From Lantana camara (taxonomy: Eukaryota; Streptophyta; Magnoliopsida; Lamiales; Verbenaceae), in the NCBI GenBank assembly GCA_037501455.1, contig CM074864.1, positions 59,394,001-59,458,000 on the forward strand: a stretch of 64,000 bases of DNA, read 5' to 3'. Positions 11,107-21,655 of the stretch are shown here, in pieces; the stretch's first letter is position 1; every line of letters starts with the position of its first letter. The translations under genes and the position numbers were made by a program. The notes below the pieces were generated by a model that saw only the letters and a program-made list of their open reading frames with translations, was not told the origin of the DNA and searched no databases.

Positions 11107-12829
11107 TCATTGCTCGCCCGGAAACAATTCAGGGTGGAACTTCTTCATCTTTTCTTCCGTTTCCCACGTAGCCTCTTCGGTTTTATCACTTCTCCAAAGA
11201 ACCTTGACTAGTGGAATACGCCGATTTCTAAGTTCTTGAAACTTCCGGTCCACAATCTTAATCGGCTTTTGAACAAAGGTCAGATTCGGTTCTAGTTCCA
11301 CTTCTTCGACCGAAATGATTTCGGATTCATCTTGATAATACTTTCGGAGTTGTGAAACATGAAATACATTGTGAATTCCGGTTAAATTAGGAGGTAAATC
11401 CAAACGATACGCCGTATCTCCAATTCTTTCCAAGATCTCAAACGGACCCAAATATCGAGGATTCAACTTCCCTCCTTTCCCGATCCTTGAAAATCCTTTC
11501 CTTGGAGAAGCTTTCAAAAAGACTCTATCTCCTAACTCGAACTCAAGATCTTTTCTTCGTTTATCTGCATAACTTTTTTGTCGGTCTTGAGCCGCTTTCA
11601 TCCGTTGTCTAACAATTTGGACCTTATCAATAGCATCTTGAACAGCCTTAGAGGGTTTTTCCTTCTTTTCCTTCCTCTTCACACCCTCTTGTTTGGTCCA
11701 ATTCCACTCTTCTAAATCGAAAAACAACGGAGACCTACACTTCCGTCCGTAGAGAGCTTCATAAGGTGCCATCTCTATCGAGGCTTGAAAGCTATTATTG
11801 TAAGCAAACTCGATTAATGGCAACTGCTCGTTCCAAGAGCTTTGAAAGTCCAATGCACATGCTCTCAACATATCCTCTAGATACTTGATCAACCTCTCCG
11901 ACTGTCCGTCTGTCTGAGGATGGAAAGCTGTGCTAAATTGAAGCCTTGTTCCCAAATTCTTTTGAAGCTCTTGCCAAAACCTTGAAGTAAACCTAGGATC
12001 CCGATCTGACACGATGCTAACCGGTACTCCATGGAGTCGTACAATCTCATCACAATATCTCTTGGCTAGCTTACTTACTTTGTCGGACATTCTGACGGCA
12101 AGAAAATGAGCAGACTTCGTTAATCGATCCACGATCACCCAAACTCCATCAAACCCACCTTTCACTCTGGGTAACCCGGAAACGAAATCCATAGCTATCT
12201 GCTCCCACTTCCATTCCGGAATAGGTAAAGGTTGAAGTAATCCCGATGGCTTTTGATGTTCAGCTTTTACCACTTGGCACGTCATACAATGCCTTACAAA
12301 ATTAACCACATCCCGTTTCAAACCATTCCACCAATAGAATTGTTTCAAATCCTTATACATCTTGTTTCCTCCGGGATGGATCGAATATCCTGATCGATGA
12401 GCTTCCTCAAGAATAATCCTTTTCAATTCTCCCGGTACCACAACTCTATTCTTGAATCTTAGAAGTCCCGTATCATCGAAACCAAATGGACATTCTGGAT
12501 CATCTCGAGCCTTTTCTACCAATTTCTGAACTTCAGGATCAATTCTTTGAGCCTCAAACAATTTCTGTCGAAGATCCGGTTGAACCGTGATACTCCGAAT
12601 ACTAGCTCTTAACTTGAATGATTCCTCATCAACTCCCGTTTCCAATTTCACATTGGATACACTAGCCTTCCTACTAAGTGCATCCGCGACCACGTTGGCT
12701 TTTCCGGGATGGTATCGGATTGTACACTCATAATCCGCCAACATTTCCATCCAACGCCTTTGTCTCTTGTTTAACTCTTTCTGAGAGAATAGATACTGGA
12801 GACTTTTGTGGTCGGAAAAGATTTCGAGA
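11107..12829 (-). pseudogene. Chromovirus pol fragment: RNase H end, integrase, chromodomain
   Basis: The frame starts inside RNase H ([12 protein letters not shown], then RKLADALSRK-like ending [11 protein letters not shown]). It continues through the integrase HHCC finger (HPGGNKMYK...[12 protein letters not shown]), the DDE core ([24 protein letters not shown]) and a C-terminal chromodomain ([19 protein letters not shown]). These features place it among plant chromoviruses, probably Tekay-like. The first about 36 residues of the open frame (from 12936) come from host LTR sequence beyond the junction, so the frame is a chimera. It lacks gag, protease and RT and has no promoter of its own. 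The visible part has no internal stop. Confidence 0.88.
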
Positions 12830-13639
12830 TCAGGCGGGTCGCGATGAACCATGTCCGTAGTGAGGAACCCGTTAGCGGGGTCGAGTTCGACCCATTGACT
12901 TGTGCGGGATAGGGACGCTTCATGCGTGGTTCCCATGCAGGAACAAGGATGGACCTTCTGTTGCGGATTATGGGGACGGATCGATCCACTGAGGCGTAGG
13001 GGATCGGATCGATCCCTAGAGGTGTATGGGATCGGGTCGATCCATTGAGCCTAGGGACCGGATTCGTCGTTCCTTGAGGACAAGGGGATCGGATCGATCC
13101 GATGGGCCTTGGGGTCGATTCGATCCGCTCTCGGGATAGGGATCGGTTCGATCATTTGAGCCTATGGACCGGATCCGTCGTTCCTTGAGGACTAGGGGAT
13201 CGGATCGATCCCATGAGGTATAAAGGATCGGATCGATCCGATGGGCCTTGGGATAGATTCGATCCGCTCTCGGGGTAGGGATCGGTTCGATCCTTTGAGC
13301 CAAGGGACCGGATCCGTCGTTCCTTGAGGACTAGGGGATCGGATCGATCCCATGAGGTATAAGGGATCGGATCGATCCGATAGGCCTTGGGATCGATTCG
13401 ATCCGCTCTCGGGGTAGGGATCGGCTCGATCCTTTGAGCCAAGGGACCGGATCTGTCGTTCCTTGAGGGATCGACCTCAATTGGGGTAATGGATCGAACT
13501 TAATCCGTTATGGCGTAGCGGATCGGGTTCGATCCGTTGATCCGTTGGCGCGGGGACCTTGGTCCGCTTGAGGTGGCGAAATGTCCATGTGGCTTCCTCT
13601 AAGGCGTGCCACGTGGCTCGGCCATTTTATGCCATATCA
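12824..13639 (-). repeat. 3' LTR of the Gypsy element, second fragment
   Basis: This matches 24049-24870 of the intact LTR. Together with 8054-8294 it accounts for the whole LTR except the 300 bp equivalent to 23749-24048, which are absent. It ends ATGCCATATCA, next to the purine-rich TTTGGGAGGCCTC (minus strand) that should be the polypurine tract. Confidence 0.9.
12975..13530. repeat. GATC-rich palindromic tandem array, left LTR copy
   Basis: Units contain GGATCGGATCGATCC and TTCGATCCGCTCTCGG. The CGTCGTTCCTTGAGG landmark recurs at 13065, 13176, 13315 and 13454, that is a 139-bp period with one unit shortened to 111 bp. The same array is present in the right LTR. Frames crossing it are arginine/aspartate/proline-rich artefacts of the repeat. 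Confidence 0.88.
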
Positions 13640-13737
13640 GAGGCCTCCCAAATTACCGGCGTGAATTTTCGCGTGGGTGATTTTCATTGCTTCGGTAATG
13701 GCTTCCGCGTCCCGGCATGGCAAGTTCGGTCTTTGAG

Positions 13738-13940
13738 GCAATAATGACAACACTGTTTCGTGCCTCGAGGAAAAGCTGCACGGTTTTCCATGTGTGACAA
13801 TGGCATCGTTTCGCGCGTCGAGGAAAAGCAGCGCGATCTCCTGTGGGTGATAATGGCATCGTTTCGCGCATTGAGAGAAAGTAACGCGGTCTCCTAGGGG
13901 CAATAATGAAAATGGTTCGCGTACTTCGAGGAGCCACTTT
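13738..13940 (+). repeat. Degenerate 50-60-bp tandem repeats upstream of the antisense gene
   Basis: Three to four copies of a unit with ATGGCATCGTTTCGCGC and GAGGAAAAGCAGCGCG run up to a TATA box at 13949. Repeats just upstream of a core promoter could be enhancer-like; this is inference. Confidence 0.65.
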
Positions 13941-13948
13941 TCCTCCCC

Positions 13949-13955
13949 TATAAAT
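13949..13955 (+). promoter_or_regulatory. TATA box of the antisense gene in the Gypsy element
   Basis: TATAAAT lies about 194 bp upstream of the ATG at 14143, on the strand opposite to the retrotransposon's own genes. It sits between the LTR and the antisense gene, so the gene appears to have its own promoter rather than using the LTR. Confidence 0.55.
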
Positions 13956-14142
13956 GAGTGGGCACCCCCCATTCCCATTCTTCACATTTCTCCTTGCAAG
14001 ATATCGATCTGCTCTTTCCACCCCCCCTTGGCTTCCGATCGAAAATTGGGCGAGGCGTAGAGGGTTAACTTCGTTCTTCAAGCCAAACAAAGAGAGGTAA
14101 TTTTCGGCGTTTATTCCCATCTTCTCCTTCTTTGTGGGAAAT

Positions 14143-17016
14143 ATGTCTAGAGCACCTTATATGTGCGTAGTCTCCGATGAGAGCGAGGTGGAGGAGCCGT
14201 TCACCCCCTCCGCGGGTTGCTCCGGTTCATCGGGCGGTGTTCCGCCATTGCCCAACATGGATTTCGGGTCATTTTTCGACTCCTCCGACGAGATACGGGT
14301 TCAGGAATTCCGGTCGAACCGTGGCCGGGCCTCGGCCTCGAGACCCCAACGACGGATCGAGGAGGCCGAGGAATACGAGAAAGAGGAAGAGGAAGAGGGG
14401 CTAGAGGAGGGTACTTCCGGTCGACCCCAGGAGCGGTCCGGGCATGTCTACCGTACTTTATCCGACGTCGCCTAGAGGCCGTCGACATTATCGGGCAAAG
14501 AATTCCGAGAGGTTCGCAATTGGTGTAGTGTGATGCCCGAGGGTGTCATGGCTCGGTTGCCCTTTGACGGGGAGACGGTAGGGGCCCCACAATCCAAATA
14601 TGCTTTCGGTCTATACCATACGACGATGAAGTATGGTTTTCGATTTCCGACCCACCCGTTGGTGTCAACCTTTCTCGATCGGGTGAATCTGTGTCCGGCT
14701 CAGCTAGTCCCGAACTCCTTCGCTCTGATGTACAGTGCGATCATCATCCTCAAGTGTTTGGGGTTCGAGCCTCGGTTCGAGGATTTGGGGGAGTTTTTCC
14801 TCCTTGTTAACTCCCCCAGGTCTGGGGCCGGCTACTACTACCTCCACGCTAGGCCCGGTCGGAAGATGGTGGATATCCCGGTCTCCTCTCATGGGCTTGA
14901 TTGGAAGGAGAGATTTTTCTTCATCGACTGCTCGATGTCTCTTCCTTTCCGTTCGACATGGACCACCAAGGAACCCAAAAAACTTCCAACACGGAAAAGC
15001 GCCTGGCTGCACAAAAAAGAATCTTTCGAGCTCTTGACCAACTTGGGCCCGCTCGACCCCGAGTACTTGACGAGGACGGGACACTTGGTTGAGACGGGTT
15101 TGGTCCCGGGGATGAGGTTGCAGAATTTCCACTTCGGTGAGCCTCTGCCTCAGGCCGGACCCGCCCGATCGGGTTACGCGCCAAACGATCTGTCACGGGA
15201 TCGAGTTCGATCCGTCATATCGGATCGGTATCGATCCGTTTGGGGTCGGATCGAATTTGTGGCCGGATCGAATGGATCCGTTTGTTCCGGATCGTGTTTG
15301 AACTCTTGCTTTTATATATACATATATTCGGCGCCCTTCTCTTTCAAGGTACTAATCGATCCATTTCTGTGGGTCTGCATATCTTAGCCATGAGTCGCGT
15401 GGAAAGGGTGAGGAGGACCATGAAGCTAAAAAAGGGCGAGTCGATCCCACAGGCTGAACGGAAAAGGGTTGACCACGCTATAGCTGCGATCCACGGGGCT
15501 CTGCCGGAAGCTCAAGCCGTGGCCCAACAACCCCGTTGAAGGGTCCCCTCGAACTCTCAACCCATGAAAGATGTCCAAGAGCCGAGGCAGGCATCGGATG
15601 CGGTCGAGCCCGATCCTGAGGACCCCGATCAAGTAATAAATTTGGACCACTTAGATCTTTATTTCGACTTCAACGAAAATCTTTATGATGTGACTCTTCC
15701 CCAGGAGGAACAGCTGGCGTCTGACAGGCGCTTGAGAAAAAGGAAGAAGAAGGTGACTGTGGAAGAGGTGCCGATCGAAATCGAGGGGGATTCCAGCAGG
15801 TCGGATATTGAGAGTAAATTGCTGAACTTCAAACAGACCCCACCACCTCAATGGCCTAGTGAACTCGAGAGAGTTCGGGAGGATGGGTCGGTTCGGAACC
15901 TTGGCGTCGGCCACCCCGATATCAGCTTGTTGTCCTCACTTTTCAACACCGGTTGTGTGGTCGACGAATAACGGGTGATTCATAAGGAGCCCGTCGATCA
16001 CCAGAGGTATAGGATCAGCAAGGCTATCTTCGGCGTAAGTGCTTCCCCCTTATATTTGTCTCTTTCCCCCCCCCCCCCCCCCTTTGAGTTCGGTTCGTAA
16101 TCGACCGGTTGAGGTCGGTCGTAAGCGATCCGTCGCATCGGGTCGTTTCTTCTCGCGTATTCTTGTTTTACTGAACCATGACAATTCTCGCATCCATGAA
16201 CAGGATATTCTCCCAGCTGCCATCAGCTTGTCCCAGAAGGTGGAGGTTTATCAAGAAGAGATGGTCAAGTACAAGGAGAAGTACAGGGCCGCCAAGGCCA
16301 TGCTGAGGTCAGCCAAGGCAGAGAAGATAGTTGAGCTCCAGGAACGGCTGGACGAGCTGCTGAGCCTTAGGGAGGAAGAGGCCCAAACGCGCGCAGCAGA
16401 GTTGCAGAGCGCCCTCGATCGGATGGACACCATGGAGAAAGCCCTACAGGCTCGCGAAACCGAACTCAATGCCATCCGAGATGAAACCAGAGAGAAGGTT
16501 CAACAGGCGAAGGCCGAGAGGGAAGCGTCCCGAGCGGCCGCGTTGGCGGAAGGTCAGGTTAGAATCGAAGCCATGATAGAGTCTTTTCGGAAGGCCAAGG
16601 GCCCGATCGAGCAGTATGCGGTTCGTGAGTTTATGGAGGGTCCAGCCTTCGACGAGGCGAACACGGTCATGGCCGCGATCGACTTGGAGGCTGGCTTCAA
16701 GATTGCGCGCAATCAGCTGAAAGCCCAGGGCCTGATTCCGGTGTCCTTCGACGAGTCTCTCATCGGCTTGGACAAACCCGATCCGTACCCCGATCCGTTA
16801 GAGGATGACTCTGAACCTCCAGTGGATATCGATTGGCGTCATCACAAGTACGGGTTTGCTGTTGATATGGCCTTTGCTAAGAGGGATAAGAGGGATCCCG
16901 TCTATGAGCTTCCTTCTCCGATCGACATCGAGAGCTTCCTACCATCGACCCGACGCAGTCGGAAGAAGTCTTCGGGCCGTACGGGCGCCTCGCGTTCCTC
17001 TCCTTCTCAGCCTTGA
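14143..17016 (+). pseudogene. Antisense accessory gene of the Gypsy element (Transposase_28-like plus coiled coil)
   Basis: Three exons are inferred: 14143-15136, 15388-16034 and 16204-17016. The introns have GT/AG ends, and their phases (1, then 0) join the reading frame exactly. The total is about 818 codons, interrupted by three in-frame stops: TAG 14473, TGA 15537 and TAA 15969. The N-terminus has an acidic/Arg-rich linker (EEAEEYEKEEEEE). Next comes a globular domain like the plant putative gypsy-type transposon domain (MARLPFDGETV, LSTFLDRVN-like region, FFLLVNSPRSGAGYYYL). Exon 3 encodes a long coiled coil (about 16231-16600). Known Tat/Retand elements carry extra antisense ORFs at this site; their function is unknown. 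The stops make this copy inactive unless they are read through. Confidence 0.72.
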
Positions 17017-17627
17017 TCTCATTTGTTTGAAATTATTTTTAAGACAATTTTCATTTGACCTAGCGGTCGGGGATGTCGCCGCATGAACATCTTGTTGCTT
17101 CGTTTGTTTAGTTTTACTTTCGCTTCAGTATTTTTGAGATTTGATAGGTGGTGCGGGGGATCGTGTTTGATCCCCTCGCGTAGCGGAATGGAGTTGGTCT
17201 CCAACACGCTTGAGGGATCGATTTCGATCCCCCATGGCCTGTGGGATCGATTTCGATCGGTTGGAGTTGGGCGGGATCCAACATGATCCGGAAACGGATC
17301 GAGTTCGATCGGACTAGCCAAAGAGGGATCTTGTTTGATCCATACCCTTGCGGGATTCGATTCATTATTAGTCCCGTTCTCGTCGGTTCGTTGAACGACC
17401 TCGTTGGAATTGGGGATTAGTGAGTGCAAGAAAACAATCAAAAATATTTACAGTGAATGTGGTTACTCCTTCCAGATGTCATGATCGTGGATAGGATGCA
17501 TAACTAATACAAGAGATGTAAAAATGATTATCGCATTCTTTCGTCCGGATCGAAATCGATCCGAAGACAAGTTCGTGACCGGGCTTCGAACGGGCTCCGG
17601 TCCGGTTAGCTATACAAAATAAGCTTT
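17017..17627. other. Spacer between the antisense gene and integrase
   Basis: The two genes are tail to tail here. The spacer contains more GATC-rich motifs (for example 17155-17345) like those in the LTR and in the second intron zone of the antisense gene (15190-15300). No gene. Confidence 0.6.
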
Positions 17628-19996
17628 CTAAACGAAAAACTTCTTCAGATTGTGCGCGTTCCAAGGTCTTGGTAGCGGCACTCCGGCCATATCTTCGAGC
17701 TTGTACGCCATGTTCTTGCCTATTTTAGTAACTCGATAGGGACCTTCCCAATTGGGTTCAAGTTTTCCGACATGTTGGAGGACCTCAACCTTCTTCAACA
17801 CTAGATCCCCCATCTGGAATGCACGGGGCCTGACGTGTTTGTTGTATGATCGGGTTACGGCTGCCTTGTATTGCTTAATCTTTTGGTACGCGCGTTCCCA
17901 TTTTTCCTTAATCAGATCCAAGTCATCGGATCGGTTTTCGTTATTTCTATCGAGCTGGTACTGACTGACGCGGGCCGTTTCGTGTAATAACTCCGATGGG
18001 ATCACAGCCTCCGACCCGTATATCAGGGAGTAGGGGGTTTGGCCCGTTGCCGTTCTGGGGGTCGTTCGGTAAGCCCAAAGGACCCCGTCGAGTTCGTCCG
18101 CCCACGCCCCCAGCTTGGCATCGAGGCGGGTCTTCAAATTTTGGATGATGATCCGGTTGGTGACTTCGGCTTGGCCATTCATTTGAGGGTGGCCGACGGT
18201 CGTGAACCTGAGGTCGATCCCGATATCTCGACAGTAGCTTTTGGTGTTCTCGCTCCGGAACTGAGGTCTATTGTCACAGATAAGAACCCTCGGGACCCCA
18301 AAGCGGCAGATTATACTCTTCCAAAGGAAATTTCTTATCACCGCATCAGTTATCTTTGGGACAGCTTCGGCTTCGACCCACTTTGAGAAGTACTCGACGG
18401 CCACTATGGCGAACCGTTTTTGTCGAGGGGCCAGGGGGAAAGGTCCAATAATGTCGATCCCCCATTGATCGAAGGGCCATGAGACATCGATCGCGATCAT
18501 GGTTGCGGGGTGTGTGTGTATGAGGTTGCCGTGTTTTTGGCACTTGGGACATTTCATCGAGTGTAACTTCGCGTCTCGGACAAGGGTCGGCCAAAAATAC
18601 CCGCTTCTTAAGACTTTGCGGGCTAGGGCTCGACCCCCTGAGTGATTCCCGCAGTTCCCTTCATGAATTTCTTCCAACACATCTCTGGCCTGGCCCGAAC
18701 GGAGACATCTTAGCGGCGGACCTGTGAATGATTTCTTGAACAATCTCCCTTCGTGATCCATTAGGTATAGCAGCGAGCGGTATTTCATTCGCCTCGCCTC
18801 TAATCGGTTTTGAGGTAGCGTCCCATCCTTTAGGTAGGAGACTAGGCTATCCATCCAACACGGCTCCTCCGGGTCGATTGCGGAGACATCGATCCGACCA
18901 GGGTCGATGACCCAGCCGGATGAGACGTGAAATGAGATGGTCCCGTCTCGGGTGCCTTGAAGGCCGTTCGCGAGTTTAGACAACGCGTCCGCTCGCGTGT
19001 TTTCTTCACGGGGGACTTGCTCGATCCGAAATTCTTTGAATTTTGAGGCCAACTCTCTAACCACCTTGAGATAAACCGCCATCGATTATTCCCTTGCTTC
19101 ATACGTGCCGTTGACCTGACCCGCGACAAGCTGGGAGTCGGTAACGACCGCCAGTCGGTCGACCCGATGTTCTGAAGCGAACTTTAGTCCCGCGATGAGT
19201 GCCTCGTATTCTGCCTCGTTATTGGTGGCCTTAAAGTCGAGGCGGACGGCAAAATCGAATTGTGTACCATCCGAGCTGACTAACGATATCCCTACCCCTT
19301 CCCCCTTGGAGGTCGATGAGCCGTCAATGTACATTGTCCAACTCATGGGATCGGAGGCGTCTTTTAGGGGCTTCGTGTTCTTTTCGACTAAGAAGTCAGC
19401 CAGAACTTGAGCTTGTTGGGCGACGCCGGGTTGGAAAGTGATGTCGTGTTCACTCAACTCCACCGCCCATTTCATCATTCAACCCGAGACGTCGGGCTTG
19501 GACAAGACCTGCCTGAGAGGTTGATCGGTTAGTACCACGATCGGGTGTGCTTGGAAGTAGGGGCGTAGTTTTCGAGCCGCATGCGTCAACGCGAAGATGA
19601 ACTTCTCGATCTCAAGGTAGTTCCGCTCCGCCCCATGTAAGATTTTGCTCAGATAATAGATGGGCATGTGTTTTCGATCCCTAATGGCGACGAGGACCGA
19701 ACTAAAAGTTTCGTCGGAAAGGGAGAGATAGAGGTACAAGGTCTCCCCTTCGTTGGGCTTGGCCAACAGCGGTGGAGATGCCAGGTACTCTTTAAGTTGT
19801 TCAAAGGCTCTATCACACTCCTCATTCCATTCGAACTTTTTTAAGTTTCGTAGTATTTTGAAAAATGGGAGGTTCCGTTCGGATGACCTGGATATGAACC
19901 GATTTAGGGAAATGATCCGACCTACTAAAGATTGGACTTGGCTTATACAATCGGGTCGAGGTATGACCCGGATGGCCTCGATCTTAGCTGGGTTCG
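17628..19996 (-). pseudogene. Gypsy pol: end of RT, RNase H and integrase
   Basis: One minus-strand frame runs from about 19996 to 17628 with two in-frame stops, TGA at 19481-19479 and TAA at 19088-19086. It encodes the RT connection, RNase H (MYIDGSSTSKGEGVGISL; TDSQLVAGQ) and integrase (CPKCQKHG finger, WGIDIIGPFP, CDNRPQF, GHPQMNGQAE). The usual glycine of the second catalytic block (DNGPQF) is arginine here. There is no chromodomain; the protein ends NAHNLKKFFV, as in Tat-lineage integrases. A one-base loss near 19996 separates it from the RT frame upstream. Confidence 0.87.
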
Positions 19997-21655
19997 CTCG
20001 ATCCCACGCTGACTAACCATATACCCGAGGAATTTCCCTCCTTTGACCCCGAAGGTGCACTTGTCCGGGTTGAGCTTCATATCATACCTCCTGAGGATTT
20101 CGAACGCACGACCCAAGTGGTTGAAGTGATCACATGCCCGCTTGCTTTTTACGATCATGTCGTCCACATAGACCTCCATTGTTTTACCAATCTCCTCTTT
20201 GAACATTTTGTTCACCAATCTCTGGTAGGTCGCCCCCGCATTCTTGAGACCGAACGGCATTACTTTAAAGCAATAGATGCCCTTGACTGTTATAAAGGCG
20301 GTGTGGGGTCGATCCTCGGGTGCCATGGAGATCTGGTAATATCCCTGGAAGACGTCCATCATGCTCAGCATCTCACAACCAGCTGTCGAGTCGACGAGCT
20401 GATCGATCCGAGGGAGCGGGTATGGGTCTTTCGGACATGCCTTGTTTAGATCCGTAAAATCGTTACACATCCTCCACTTGCCACCCGTCTTTTGTACCAG
20501 GACTACATTATACAACCAATCGACGTATTGGGCTGGGGTCACGTAACCCGCATCGAGCAATTTATTCACTTCGGCCTCGATGATCTCGTTCCGCTCTTTG
20601 CTTTGAGTTCTCAGCTTCTGTTTTATGGGTCTGTGGGTGGGATCGAGTCCGAGGCGATGGCAGATCACCTTCGGGTCGATCCCCACAAGATCCTTCGCGG
20701 TCCACGCAAACACGTCTGTATTTTCTTGGAGGAACTCAATCATCATCATCTCGTGGTGGGGGTTCATGTTGGCCCCGATCTTCGTTGATTTGTTGCTGTC
20801 GTTCGGGTCGAGGGGTATGTGTTTCAAAGAGTCAGAAGGCTCGATCCGACCCACTGCTTTCCTCTTTTGAGCTACGCGTGATCCTTCGGTGCCTACCGTG
20901 GGCGCAGCGAGATCGAGATCCGAGCTCGCGTAAGTCTGGAGATCAAGGCATTCGCCCGCGTCTTTCTCCTTGTCTTTCTGCTCCTTAAGGGTGATCACAT
21001 AACATGCCCAGCTGTCCGGGACGTCACACTCCACTTCCCCGACCCCGTTAGGGGTTGGCATTTTCAACTTCTGGTGATAGGTGGAGATTATGGCTCTGAA
21101 TTGAATGAGGCCGGGTCGACCAAAAATCATGTTGTAAGCAAGGTGCATATTTACCACAACGTACTCGACCTCTTGGGTAACTCGCTGAGGCGATGTTCCC
21201 ATCGAAGTGAGCAGTTTGATGTGCCCAAGCGGGACGACCTGGGATCCTCCGAAACCGGACAGAGGCATTCGGATCGGGTCCAATTTCAAGTTATGCAGTT
21301 TCATTTTTACAAGCGTAGAGTAAAGGATAATGTTCGTGCTACTTCCATTGTCAACAAGGCATTTGGTTACATTGTAATTAGCCACCCCCAAGGTCACCAC
21401 CATCGGACAACTAGGCGTTTCGCCCTCCCGATGTGGGCTCGTGCGTCTATCATTCTCGCTAAAGCTAACTTCTTGCCTCTCCCACTCATTGTTTTGATCG
21501 ATCTGGAGGACCTCCTCACGGGGTCCGTTGTACTCTCGAGCCGCCTTCCGGATATTCTTCTTCCTCGTAGCATTGGAGTCTCCACCCTCATGCCCCCCGG
21601 CAATCATGTAGATAGTGCCGTTGGTTGGGGGGTTGTCCTCAGTCCTCTCGAGGGG
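19997..21655 (-). pseudogene. Gypsy pol: protease and reverse transcriptase core
   Basis: The protease has CLVDNGSSTNI, where DNGSS replaces the common DTGSS and aspartate is kept. RT motifs follow: DLNKACPKDPYPLPRID, MMDVFQGYYQI, MPFGLKNAGATYQRL, the catalytic YVDDMIVKSK and LNPDKCTFGV. The frame is the same as the downstream part of gag and is separated from it only by the TAG at 21658-21656. It then runs out of frame near 19996, where the RT/RNase H connection continues in another frame. Confidence 0.87.

Larger units (their letters stand above)
8295..12823 (-). mobile_element. Nested, 5'-truncated Ty3/Gypsy chromovirus
   Basis: It contains one LTR (8295-11074, its 3' LTR on the minus strand), a polypurine tract and the 3' half of pol (RNase H end, integrase, chromodomain). 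Gag, protease, RT and the 5' LTR are missing. The right edge joins host LTR sequence within TCGAGATC at 12824, and the host LTR lacks about 300 bp at this point. A deletion after insertion therefore removed both the 5' part of this element and the neighbouring LTR. Confidence 0.85.

Noticed and set aside
13016..13442. Open frames of about 95 codons on the minus strand across the LTR array
   Set aside because: They repeat the same RIDP/DRSDP peptide units and are simply translations of the GATC-rich repeat; the same frames appear in the right LTR.
12975..13530. Regularly spaced repeats suggesting a CRISPR-like array
   Set aside because: The spacers are themselves repeats, the unit is 139 bp, the genome is a plant and the array is part of an LTR.
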